From contig JAEUWP010000344.1 of the NCBI GenBank assembly GCA_018524725.1, positions 1 to 64,000 of the forward strand: 64,000 bases of DNA, read 5' to 3'. A program made the translations under genes and the position numbers. Of the stretch, positions 1-10,974 are shown one piece after another (position 1 is the first letter of the stretch; the number at the start of each line of letters is the position of its first letter). Source of the DNA: Podaxis mareebaensis (taxonomy: Eukaryota > Basidiomycota > Agaricomycetes > Agaricales > Agaricaceae). Below the pieces are notes generated by a model, which was not told the DNA's origin, did no database searches, and worked only from the letters and a program-made list of their open reading frames with translations.

Positions 1-644
1 GTAGGGCTGTGGCGGACTTTGGGGGGTTTGGAGGCGGATGGTTTTGCTGTGGATGTGGAGGAGTGGGATGTGGACGTGGTGGTGGAATTGGCTGCGGAAG
101 GTTTGGCTGAGGATGAGGTGCCATTTCGTGTGGTCTTTGGGCTCTCTCTTGCTGCGCCGAGGGGGGTAAACGTGTGATCGACCACGAAGAGCTCGTTGAT
201 GTTGTTGATGGAGGAAGGGTGGATGTCTTTGGATTTGGGGTTTTCGGTGGTGGAGGAGGAACGATCGGAGTTCATCGAGAGATAGGTGTCCATCTTGTCG
301 ATGGAGGGAAAATAGCCGAGCCTGGATGGGAATTCTGCATCGAGGGGAGGGACAGCGGCGGGGAAGGAGACGTTGGCATCGGGATCGTACTTGGAATGGT
401 CGCGCCTGCACCTGCGGACCTGCTCCTCAGCAGTCCAGAGACGTCTGCCGAGGGCAACGATGGCTCGGATGATGGCGTCTGTCTGCCAGTTGCGTGGGCC
501 GTGCCATACTGGAGCTGGGGCAGATTTTGTGCCGAGCTCGTAGACAGAGAGGAGGAGGACGAGATGGCGAAGAAAGGGGTCGCCGTCGTGGAGAAAAGCG
601 AGACGGGGGTCCGAGAGATGCGCCATGGCTGGCGACGGATACAT
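1..644 (-). CDS. Unrecognised protein, 5' part only (runs off left edge)
   Basis: The minus strand is open from an ATG at 644 (second in-frame ATG at 626) to position 1 with no stop, so only the N-terminal ~214 residues are inside the window. An in-frame TAG lies a little upstream of the ATG. The first ~110 residues look globular (LRHLVLLLSVYELG, WQTDAIIRAIVALGRRLW), then comes a proline/serine stretch and a Ser/Thr/Lys-rich low-complexity tail. Third positions are strongly C-rich, as expected of a real exon in this genome. I recognise no family. Plus-strand ORFs over the same bases are shadows of this exon. Confidence 0.55.
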   Translation of the reverse strand, partial: MYPSPAMAHLSDPRLAFLHDGDPFLRHLVLLLSVYELGTKSAPAPVWHGPRNWQTDAIIRAIVALGRRLWTAEEQVRRCRRDHSKYDPDANVSFPAAVPPLDAEFPSRLGYFPSIDKMDTYLSMNSDRSSSTTENPKSKDIHPSSINNINELFVVDHTFTPLGAARESPKTTRNGTSSSAKPSAANSTTTSTSHSSTSTAKPSASKPPKVRHSP

Positions 645-1777
645 TGGCTTTCTCAACAGCCTTGGCCTCGAAGCAAAGAGAGGCTAGTGTAGAGCTCGTT
701 CCCACGCTTGCAATATGGAGCTCCACGCCACATGCTCAATCTTCCCTTCCTCTTCCGGTTACCAGGTCCGTGTCCCGCAGCTGACCCTCTCCATTCCTGT
801 GCTCTCAAATCTTCCAATCCACCCTCGGAACAACGCGAGATGAACCCTCAACACTTCATCACTGTCCGCAAGTATTTTAGTCTCCTGCATCACTCTCAGG
901 GATGTGGCACGGCACAGCTGAGTCGACTCCTTCCGCTCTTCCACTCATCTCTTGCTCATTCCAAATTCATCCACAAAAACTCCACGCAAAGTCCGTCACG
1001 GTCCACCCATGTTCCGTCTGTCGGACTGACAGGTTTAACCATGGGAACACGACGTACGTCGTTGGGAACGTGTACGAGAAAGATGCCGTGAGACGCCTTA
1101 GCTTAATGACGTATTGATACCCATCATACAGCTTTGTGCAGGGACCGGCTCATGAGGGTGCTGCAAACATACCAACTTGACATTCTCAAAAAGCTTATCA
1201 AAAAAACGCACGAAAATTCTTCTCATGACGAAACAAAGAGCCAGTCTATGCGGCGTCGCGCATACAAGTGTTCTCACGCCGATACGTCTGACTACGCAAT
1301 GTTGAATTGACGTTTCTATGAGCGCTGTTGTGGGCCTCGAACTTTCTGATGAAGTCACGATGAATAAACGCCATTTCGCAGACTCGTGGAGGGAGGCCGT
1401 GCATTGAACACGTTTGAACCTAGGTGTGCATCAATGCTAGGGCCACTACGGAGCTGACCTTGTGCAAGTCCTGCACTTGCCACTGATCAAGGACCGTGTT
1501 CGATAGATGAATTGTCTACAGAGCGTTAATCGATAGCAACACAAGACGTCTACGCTTTCAAGTTCATCCCAAAAGCCCAAACCATAGAATCAGAAATGTT
1601 GAGCAGCGTCAAACGTAACGCATCCCTAGTTACAATCCACAACCACAAATCCCAACTCACCGCCTCACCGTCAATGCACAAACACAAACGACCCCAATAC
1701 CTTTCCGCCCTCTCAAAATAAAAAGCCAACGACACCTCCCAACCTCCATCCTCCACACCAGCACACTCCTCCGAGAC
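645..1777. other. Intergenic, no gene seen
   Basis: Short ORFs on both strands carry no recognisable motif and no splice-consistent extension. The left part is presumably the promoter of the minus-strand gene at the left edge; the right part (1680-1777, C/A-rich) is the likely 5' region of the small membrane-protein gene. Confidence 0.5.
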
Positions 1778-2154
1778 ATGCCCGCCCAAACAGTGAACCT
1801 TCACGCCCTTGAAGCAGGAGAATTCTATAACGACTACCATTCATCTTATCCCAACACCTGGCACGACCAGCATAGGTGTCGCCGGGTCCGACTCTTCCTC
1901 GACAGTCGCATTTTCCGTTTTATATCTCGGGCTATATGGATAGTGGTGATCGTACTCCTCTTTGTGAGTTTTGTGAGTTTACTCTTTCTTTCTAATTTTG
2001 GAATGGACAGTTGATGGTATATTGTTTAGTTGTGAATCCCACCACCGGAGCTCTTGGAAGAGGATCTACTTGCGTTGTTGGTCGTGGTCGTAGCTTGCCG
2101 CCTTTGTCTGGTCCTAACGACGGTCCCTCGTTATTTAAGATGTGCTGGTTATAA
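1778..2154 (+). CDS. Small single-span membrane protein (hypothetical)
   Basis: Proposed two-exon gene: exon 1 runs 1778-1963, a 47-nt intron begins GTGAGT at 1964 and ends GGACAG at 2010, and exon 2 runs 2011-2154, giving 109 residues. The N-terminus is polar with a basic patch (RCRRVRLFLDSRIFRF), followed by a hydrophobic segment at about residues 52-70 (AIWIVVIVLLF joined to LMVYCLVV across the splice) and a Gly/Arg/Pro-rich tail. The splice joins two halves of one membrane segment, which supports it. No family is recognised. Its layout (short polar head, basic residues, one TM) resembles the next ORF at 3390, but I see no clear sequence identity between them. Confidence 0.4.
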
Positions 2155-3389
2155 GCGCATGTTTGAGACGGACTCGTGCATCGAGTTTCGGAGGAAAGGT
2201 GTTATTGTAGATCTATTCATTAATACAGCCCAAGTTCCACTCTTCCCAAAAGTGACAGCACGATTCCCAATGCAACATAAAACCAAAGATCTCTCCTTAA
2301 AATCGACCTTCCCATCTACCCCAATCCAACAGCCACAACCACCAAATCCGAAACCACCTTACATAAACCCTTTCAACTCTGATCAAGAAGCCAGTAATTA
2401 TCGCCACCGACATAACCCCTATCTACTGCTCCACATCCTCTCCTAATCTCCCAGCACCTCCTCATGCCCACTGCCCCAAAAAGGCAAACCACAGTTTCGC
2501 AGGCACATTAACTACCCACCAACGCGCCCTGTCGTTCCGGGATCGACAGAGCCAAGATAACAAAAAAGTTAAACCGTCTCCACCTTCCTGGACATTCACA
2601 TAGAAGGCGATACGGACCGCGTTCAGATAATTGGCTAGGTTTCATAGGGGTGCTGACGGTAGTCATGGTTATTAATTTCAGGTTTGGTCCTTTGTATTAT
2701 GTTGTCAAGACGGTGAGTAGTCCCTTTGCCTGTGAACGATTCTAAGAGGGGGTATGGGTTTCGATGGATTACTGTTTGGAGAAGAAGACCTCATAGGCCG
2801 GACTGGGTTCATTATTGTTCGTAGGGGTGGAGTAGCTAGTGCTTGGTCGTCGTGGCGCTGATTTTGGGTTTACCTAGCTGGTGTGGATTGGTTTTGTGAT
2901 TCTGTTACGATCCCGATTGTTCGTCTATCTTTCATGATCATCTAAATGTGAAGATCCAACCAAGGTGTTGAGTCAGTGCCGGAGAAAGAGGTATCATACA
3001 TGGAGAAGTGTGTACGGCGGGAGACCCCGGCTTTCTGAATACCTACATTGCATAAGAAACTCGAAGCATAAGCCATATCTGAGCCGATTATTGAGAACCT
3101 TGGAGATAACTCTGCACAGCTAAAATCCAGCAACGCTACTGCTGAGAAGACTACATCTCTCTAGACTCCTCAAAGTCCAACGACACTAGACTCAGACCTT
3201 GAGCTGTTGTGCGACGACAGCAGGATACAGATCAATGATTAATATCACCATTTCATGCCAAACGGCTGGAAATCGTGCAGTGCGGGCAGTGAATGGGGCT
3301 TTTTAGCCGCAGAGGCTGTGAGTCCATGTCTGATTCAGGTCATTTAATATGCCCATGTCATCAAAACGAGTTCCTCTTCCTTACACCTT
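2155..3389. other. Intergenic, no supported gene
   Basis: Only short, unconvincing ORFs are present. No RNA gene or repeat is evident. Confidence 0.45.
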
Positions 3390-3858
3390 ATGCAGACTAA
3401 CACCTCAAAGCAACCCATTGCCCAAGAAGAGATGGAACTCTTCCAGGGCCAAGAAGATCGACAACACGACGAACGTCTTGGGGCACAGGCGACAACCCGG
3501 GCAGGTTGGCACCGCAAAAAAACGCGCTACCTCGCCGTTTCGGGGCTTTTCGTTGTTCTCATTGCTTTGGTCATCTCTGCGCTGTGGATCTGTAGCCATA
3601 CCAAAGAAAAGAACGGTTTGGCTATGATATGTAAGAGTCCGAATTTGGTTTGTGTAGTTGGTAATGTTTACCGATGGATTTGTACAGTGCTTGGCGCTGC
3701 TTTGGCCAACATCCTGATCATTATTCTGATTCGTGAGTACATGAAACTGGTTGTCCATCCTAGTATAGAACAACTATTAACTTGCAGCCAATTATCAGTG
3801 GAGCCATGTATACTTGTGTGTTGTTGCGCTTTGCTTTCTGGGTGATGAAGATGTATGA
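3390..3858 (+). CDS. Small membrane protein, two hydrophobic segments (hypothetical)
   Basis: A charged N-terminal ~50 residues (rich in Gln, Glu and Arg) leads into a clear membrane segment (YLAVSGLFVVLIALVISALW). Two introns are plausible: GTAAGA at 3631 to TACAG at 3687 (57 nt), and GTGAGT at 3733 to TTGCAG at 3787 (55 nt). Splicing both gives a second hydrophobic stretch (LLGAALANILIIILI) and a stop at 3856-3858. The unspliced frame is also open, to 3845 (151 aa), so intron use is not decided by frame. No family is recognised. Confidence 0.4.
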
Positions 3859-4331
3859 TTTCTGGTTCTCTTTCTGTTTTGCATCCATATTATTTGCTGC
3901 CATCGATAATACGCTATCTTCTTGCTGAGAGTCTACCAAGCTCCTGTCACCTCATAAGTTGTACTGACGGCCGTGATCTCACAGCTTTCTCCAAGTAAAG
4001 GCATTTGATGGCTGAGACCCTAGGAGGGTCTTATGCCTCAGCGTCCTACTCGCAAGATTGAGGGAGGCCTGCTATTGCATTCTGGAGGGAAAGGTATATC
4101 ACTGAACTAAAGAGCTATATTGTCCTCGACGCCTTAATTTGGCTACTTTTTTTCACCGTTTCTTCATTACAATGTTTATTGGAAATTATTACCAGCATCA
4201 GCAAAACGTCCAAAAGACGTTATTGACTTGTAGATCTTGTAAGAACCAAACAGACTGTAAATGCAATAGATGGTTAGAACACATTGGCGTTCAGAATGCC
4301 AACTTAGACCCACCGCTTGGACGACATCGTG
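3859..4331. other. Intergenic, no gene seen
   Basis: A stretch between the small membrane-protein ORF and the 31-bp minisatellite with no supported coding or RNA feature. Confidence 0.4.
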
Positions 4332-4640
4332 CTCACCGGCACAACATTTTGACGGTGTCATCATCATCCGCCCACCCTTTCGGCGACATTACCATCGTCT
4401 GCCCACCCTTTCGACAACGTTAATATCGTTCGCCCACCGTTCCAACGACCTTACCGCAGTCTGGCCATGTTTCGACGACCTTACCATCATCCACCCGCCA
4501 TATCCGCAACCTTACCATCATTCGCCCGTCGTTCCAGCAACATTACCATCATTTGCCCATTGTTCCAGCAACCTTGCCATCATCCGCCAATCGCTCGATG
4601 ACCTTATATTCATCCACCCATCATTTCGACAGCCTTACCA
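4332..4640. repeat. Degenerate ~31-bp minisatellite
   Basis: About ten head-to-tail copies of a 30-31 bp unit, each opening with TTACCATCATCCGCCC or a close variant followed by a TTCCAGCAACC-like end. Adjacent copies differ at several positions but keep register almost exactly. The ORF across it is just the repeat translated and is not proposed as a gene. There is no constant-repeat/variable-spacer pattern, so it is not CRISPR-like. Confidence 0.8.
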
Positions 4641-5477
4641 TTGCTGAGGGGCCCAAATTATCGTGCCACGTCTGAGCCTGCGCTCTGCTGCAAGACGCGA
4701 TTGAAGTGTCCATATGTACCCATAGCTAGATAGCAATACTCAGAGGTCAAGGTTAGCGCCCAAGAAACATAGATTGAGCCTAGAAATATAACTACACAGC
4801 GAGCTCTGGTGTCACTGTAGCATAGCACTGACTATTTTCTACGAGACGAAAGTGAATAAGAAAAAAATGAGCCTTTTGAACGATTACTTACCAAGAAAGA
4901 TCAACGTAAAATCACATCCTCTTCGTTAGATCTTTGCCTTTCCAGTTCCCGCTGATTCCATACAGTGGGGCAGCCAGATCACCCAGTTTCGGAGGAGCGT
5001 GGAGTGTACAGAACTCGTCTTGATTGATGTCACACAGGCGGACGGTCGAATGGTGCGGATTGGACGAAGGTTCCCCCCTGGATGTGTGACCAACGGCGCT
5101 GAAAAGCGTTTTCAGATAAAGGCACCAGGAGAACCAAAAGAAAAGAAGACCACGCATGTCAGAAGCGCAACCACAGGCCCTTTAAGTCCTTCCTTCCTCC
5201 CATACTCCACCACTGCCAGCCAGGTATCTCTAAGTGCCTGTCTCATGTTCCGGCGCACTTCCCAGTTCTGTTTCAGCGTATGTTTGTTAAGTGTGCCCAC
5301 GAGATAAACCACGATTTTCATTTGGCCTTCAAAATCCATTGTTTTGTGTGTTATTTTGAGGGATGAGAGTGAGGCGGTGGTTTGGAAGAAAGCAGTTGAG
5401 GGGCTTTCCCATCGCTGTGTCATCGACTAAATTCAGAAAAAAAAAAGTTTATTGTGACAGTGTCGCATCATCACCAT
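4641..5477. other. Intergenic; possible decayed small ORF on minus strand
   Basis: Minus-strand frames between about 5423 and 4912 read as a basic, partly amphipathic segment (LKQNWEVRRNMRQALRDTW) followed by a hydrophobic stretch (VVALLTCVVFFSF) near 5150, then stops. It could be a remnant or an unspliced small membrane protein; I could not build a convincing gene model. Confidence 0.3.
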
Positions 5478-5790
5478 TAACGCAACACTCAAGCATCATG
5501 GTGCTGCTGACAGCTCAACGCCTGGACGTCGCCACCGACAACACAACGTCCAAGCGTCACAATGCAAACCCTGGACGTTGGATCGCGATGCTGCCAACAA
5601 CTCAATGCTTGAACGTCGCATCGCATCGCCGCTGCCGCTGACGCAACACCTGAGCGTCATGGTGCTGCTGACGACCCAACGCCTGAATGTTGCATTGCAT
5701 TGCCGCCAACCCAACACCTGAGTGTCGCGATCCCGCCAACAACTCAACGCCTGAGTGTCCCGGCCTTGCCATCCACAATAATGCTTGAAC
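5478..5790. repeat. Degenerate 30-40 bp minisatellite (CAACGCCTGAGCGTC core)
   Basis: Roughly eight to ten copies of a core resembling CAACGCCTGAGCGTC recur every 30-40 bp, with spacers rich in GCTGCTGAC or GCCGCCAAC. Unit length varies, unlike the repeat at 4332. ORFs on either strand are by-products of the repeat. Confidence 0.7.
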
Positions 5791-6292
5791 GCCATTATGT
5801 TGCCAATATGCACCTTCGCACCTCTTTGCTCGATGAACCTGTCCATAAGTCCAGGCTATAAATTGCTGCTGATGGGGATCGTTATTTTCATTAACAAACT
5901 TCAATGCATACCTTTTTTGGAGGTGGGCTAATGGCATTGAAATACTGCATCATTGTCAAATAGTGGTGAGTGACTACGGCAATAATGAACCTACCTATCA
6001 CTTGACGAACACAGACATGGTCAAGGAACTTGGGCAATACATACCTGGTTATATTTTTCCTAACAACCATATATGGGACATGAATTTCCAAAAGCAGTAT
6101 GATCAATGGATCCTCCTATATCAACAGATCAATGTGAATATCACGTCGGATAGGGAGATGTCAATCAGATTCATCTTCCATAGTATTCATAAACGAATTA
6201 CTCACCGCTGTACTCAGTAATCTGAACGAATGAGCCTGTATGAGAACAAATAGGGATCAAGATTAATCATATAGCCATAAAGCTGTCTACTG
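5791..6292. other. Flank of the mobile element, no gene seen
   Basis: AT-rich sequence between the minisatellite and the 3' end of the transposase gene. The 3' terminus of the element should lie here or a little to the left, but I found no convincing terminal inverted repeat or target duplication by eye. Confidence 0.35.
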
Positions 6293-9200
6293 TCAGTCAT
6301 ATGCTCCATAACCAATTGCCTCGGGGCTGATAACGTTCACATCAACCCATTGTCCATCTTCTCCATCTTCTGGACCCAAATCCTCTTCCTCCTCCACCTC
6401 CTCTTCATTGTCTGTTATTGACATAGAACTCGAGCTATCATCATCATCCATATTCTCCTCAGCATCTGAACCTGGATCCCGGTCATCCAAATAATCATCA
6501 ACCAAATCAAATCTTCCTCCCGATTCAGGAGAGGGGCCTGACTGATGACTGACTCCACCTCCTAGAAACTGCATAAACATATCACAATCAACAAACCTAC
6601 CAATCCACTGTCAATATTATACCATCGCAAAACAGCTAGAAGCTCACTCACATGTTCACATAATAGAACTTCCAATCTTCCTTTTCTCCCATGGGTTCAC
6701 ATGCAAGTGTTTTACCAAGGTGGTCACTAGGCCCTTCTGAATAGGCTGGGATTAAATGAACGCTTCTTAATACTTGATCCGGATCAAGAAAACCAAACTC
6801 GTCCGAGGATGAATAATCATGTTGAAAGGATAGGCAATGTAGACGTCGAGAGGAAAATCCGGCCGAATAGTTCGAATCATGTGAAAACCAGCACACCCAT
6901 AAGAAGTTCATTGGCTGAAATTTGCCTTCACCAAATCTTCCACCTGGTGTTGGATGAAACACTTCTGTGTGAAAGATTGCAAGTACACAGGCATAGCAGA
7001 ACGGGTGTGAACTAGTGTCAGTTGAGTTCTCAGTCTCACTGAATGTCATGATATCTGGGTGGCTATGAGGGTTGATGGAATCTTGTGACCACCGGGCATC
7101 ATATGTCGTAAAGTTGACGCATAGATACTTGTGGAGGTATAAGCGATTACATGAAAAGAGTACTTGGTTGCGCTGATCATCGCTGTATTCTTTCAAGCTA
7201 TCTTGTGGATTCAACCAGTGAAACACATGGTCCAGGAGTTTCGGAAGAAAGTCCTAAGTGATTTCAGCCAAAATGGAACACGTTAAAGGTAATAAAGCTC
7301 GCCTCCAATGCCGGATCATCATTATTGTCCACCAGCCACGTTGTGATATTGATATAGAATTTCTTCGCTTGCGAAACGTGATAGTGGGCATTAGGAGATG
7401 TCAGTGGAAGAGAATCTGAGTCCTCGAAAGGAATGCACAAAGAACCACCAGTTTCTTGACTCTTGTTGTGCTCCTTAATCCTGCGAATCAAGTGCTCTCG
7501 CTGCTGGTGCTTAGCGATCTGCAAAGGAAATGAACTCCACTTGTTGGTACAGGCATAGTGTCTTTTCACTTGACGGTGCTCAAGCTCACCCTAATCAGAA
7601 ATGAATAAAGCTTGAGATCCTAGTACAGAAAGTGATCTTATTAACTTACAACTTGAGTTGAAAACCCATCAGATGTACTGTATCGTTGGATCGCACTCGG
7701 ATAGTCTCCCAGTGAGTGTAGCTTATAAGTAAAGAGGTTAAGCTTTCGGACATGTGGTCCACTAGCTCGACCCTTTCCTTTATGACTAGCATCTCTTGAT
7801 TCTTGGCATAGACGAGCTTCTGCCTCCCGAGTCAGCTTGCAGGTCTTGTAGGCAGCACACGTAGTCCTAACGAATTTTTGGAGATAATATCCCAATGCGC
7901 GAACTGTCTGCTGAAGAAGATTAATGGTTGATGTTGTTTGAAGCCGTAACTTTGCTAGTGCATGCCAACAACAGTGAACAAACAAGAGATCGAGGACCAG
8001 TTGATTGTGCAGTTCAGGAAAAAGGCCCTGAAAGACGGGAATTGAACACTGGCCCCAATGATATTAATATATTCTCATACGTCAACAACAAAAGAACAAA
8101 TACCTGCAGTAGATCTTCAAAATCACATGCAGCTAACTGCTTCATGTCCGAAGCATTGGAACGAAATCGACGAATAGTGTCTCGGCCAAATCTTGGAATA
8201 TCACGATACCTACCAATCATGAATGATGCACTGACAAGACGATCGCTCTGGCGTACCTCTTGTCCACTATACCTGTCCTCCCATGTCCACTGGCAGCAAG
8301 TAGTCATAGCAGGTGTGTAAACGTTGCTTTCCAAACACCTAGTTCGAACTCATGCAGTAAGTCTGGAACAAAAATCGTATAAAAATCAAACCCAAAACGT
8401 GATAAACACTGTGAAAAGGCGTTCTATAATACATCATTAGCTTCAATAAGCCAAAGAAGTACGGGGCTTACATGGGTAGGAACTTGGGATGATGGCTTGA
8501 GCAAGTTCTCCACTTGTACACTGGTGATTGCTCAGCCCTTATTGAAGATTTGATGCTGAGCTTTTTCGACATCCTTTTGCCTTTGAGGTGTATCCTCCCA
8601 TGCAGCGCTTCGCCGCTTGGAGTCAGCCTCAGTTCCCAATTCAATGATTTCTTCCTTCAAGATGTAGCACCGAGGACAGGGGCATTGTCCAAGGTATCAG
8701 ATTGTAGATAGAATTATCCTAAGTAAATAAATCAGAGTACATACAGCATTAAAAGTGGATGCATACTTTTCAGGATAATCCGCCAAATAAGTAAGGATGC
8801 AGGGGTAGAGGCACCTCTCTATGCCATCAGCACACTTGACAACAATTCCATGTTCATAAGCATGGAGAAACTCGTCGTCAAGAATCAACTCCCATAATGC
8901 ATGCATGAGGTCTTGTTTGAGGTGTGTAAGAACAGCTGCGGAAGGCGGAGAACCAAAGATTTCCATGTATTGCTCTGCAACTGTATCAGGAATCTGTGCG
9001 ACAGTACAGTCAGAAAGAAAGATCTCAAACTGAAGTTCAAATAGCCCGCACCTTTGGAATGTAAGCGATATGGTGTGCCGTGTAGTTCAATGGCTTCGAA
9101 CGTGAGTATTTCAACTGGTTTCCGAAGTAACAGTAGATCGGCCAAAGTGATGCATTCCCGAAGCTTGCCAGGTGTGTAGAGTCTGACCAGAGCATCATAG

Positions 9201-10535
9201 CAGCCACAGAACGATCCAGCCTGCAACCAGGTTCCTGGGCTATCTTCTGAAGCTTCTCGTGTTCCTCTAAAAAAGCGTCCGAGTTGTAAAGTTCCGTGTA
9301 TATACGTTCTGGTTCCGAACTCTGAGAGTGTCTATGATAGAGGTGGAAGGGAGTGTAATGGAATTTGTGAGCCGAAGGATCAGCAAATGCAGTGCAAACA
9401 ATGTTGGTGAGTTTCCGATAGTAGATTCCTCCGACAGTAATTGTCGGAGCTTCCGATTCAGGGTTTCTTTGAGAGGGACACTCAGCCAGGAGCTTCAAGG
9501 TCACAGATCCTTGATTCCAACCCGCTTCCTTGAGAAAGTCAGGGGTGGTTGGATCGACGTTCCTGAAGGGATGTTGAGCCTCTCGGGCAGCGCTGAAACC
9601 CTCAAGATCCTCCAGTTTGAAATCTTCCGAGTGCATGACATTATGTATGACCTGATCAACAGCAGCAAGCGTCAGGCTTCCCTTATTCTGGTAATACCAC
9701 GACATGAGGTTGAATGTAGTCATGTTGCGAAAAGGTTCATAGATGTTCCTTTTCACAGTTTCGCTGATCCTGGAAGTGATGCTATCCCACCACGTTCTCC
9801 TATCTGGATCCTTCAAGACAGCCATGGTCGGTGCATCACATAAGTCATCCACGGTTTGCTCCTCCTCAGGATCAACATGTAAGAATTCAGTATAGGACTG
9901 ATACAAACCAAAATCGTTTGGTTGGGTGTTGTATGTAGTAGTGACAAGAGAAGGAGGGGGAGAAGGACTGTCTTGAGCTCCCATGGGTTCATCAACCTCC
10001 TCAGGAGGTGGCGGCGGTGGTGGTGGCATGTGAGGAAGTGGGGTAGGCAACGATGGAATCATGTCTTTGAACCACTGTGGTTGCTTACGCTGATGCCCAG
10101 ATTGGGTTGGATACACTGAGCGATCTGGAGACGGGGCTGGAGCACTGACGGGCCCTGGTCCTGGTTCTGATTCTGGCTCATCAACTGGCGGCTATGTGAT
10201 GAGTGTCATCCAGGGTAGTTACAGCAGTTAACGTAGATACATACCTCAGGTGTAGCACAGCTCCTACTCTGAGATACATCCCTCTGAGGTCCACGAGGAA
10301 CCTTGAATACAGCTCACTGTCCGGGGCCTTCATTTTTTTGCTTAGCTTGGATGGCGGCCATGAATGCAGCACGTTGCTCCTTGACCCAACGGCAACTGTG
10401 CTCGTGTTTGCTCAATGCAGATGGCAACGAGGCAGAGAATGTGCATATCGGTGCAGCGGGGCACGGGAGATTTCTGCTACGTTGCTTGTGCTCCATGGTT
10501 GCAGACGATGATAACCCGCGATGGCCATAGTCCAC
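6293..10535 (-). pseudogene. Plavaka-family transposase, four in-frame TGA stops
   Basis: Exons can be followed from a C2H2-like N-terminus (LPCPAAPICTF...SKHEHSC; ATG at 10535 or 10496) through a proline-rich linker to the transposase core: AAMMLWSDSTHLASFGNAS, LADYPEK, LGQCPCPRC, FVPDLLHEFELGVWKA, DIPRFGRDTIRRF, WHALAKLRL, FTTYDARWSQDSINP, GFLDPDQV and FYYVNM, ending in an acidic tail. These are the family's conserved blocks in order. Splice sites fit the frame at 10192-10244, 8994-9051, 8719-8766 and 8210-8256, among others. TGA stops interrupt it at 10314, 8697, 8532 and 8304, each where Arg is expected (TI-stop-YLGQCPC, THLL-stop-LLAAS). No frameshift was needed. It is very probably inactive unless the TGAs are read through. 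Confidence 0.85.
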
Positions 10536-10974
10536 TATCTATCCAAATCAAACAGTCACATGCACGTGGGACTAGCCATTTACTCTCTCTTCAACGAATC
10601 GTCGAAAATAGAATGCTGGTTCACAGGGGGGGTAAGGTGGAATGCGCTACAAAAGGGCAAGGTTAGCAAGGGGCTAGCACTGAATAGATACCAATTATCA
10701 CAGGAGAGGGCACGCATGGAGAAGGGAGAAACATCAATAACAAGATCTAATCTATTTAATGAACAGAATATGGTAGGTCGTGTCCAATTGATTAGCAAAA
10801 AACGGTAAAGTCGTGTCCAGGGCAGTTACAATATGCTACAGAAAAGTTGGAAGCATGCAAAGGGGTGAATATGAAGGAGCAACCAACAGCAGGAGCACTG
10901 GTATGTATATCTTATTAGCAAAGGACTTTCTACAAGCAGGAAATGAATATGTTCTCACTGAGAATGAACGATCC
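10536..10974. other. Spacer between the two element genes
   Basis: About 440 bp between the end of the upstream element gene and the transposase start. It should hold the transposase promoter if the genes are transcribed separately. The motif GTCGTGTCCA occurs twice about 35 bp apart near 10780-10820. No coding feature is supported. Confidence 0.4.

Noticed and set aside
4332..5790. Repeat arrays as CRISPR-like
   Set aside because: Whole units are repeated without unique spacers, the host is eukaryotic and there are no cas genes; these are minisatellites.
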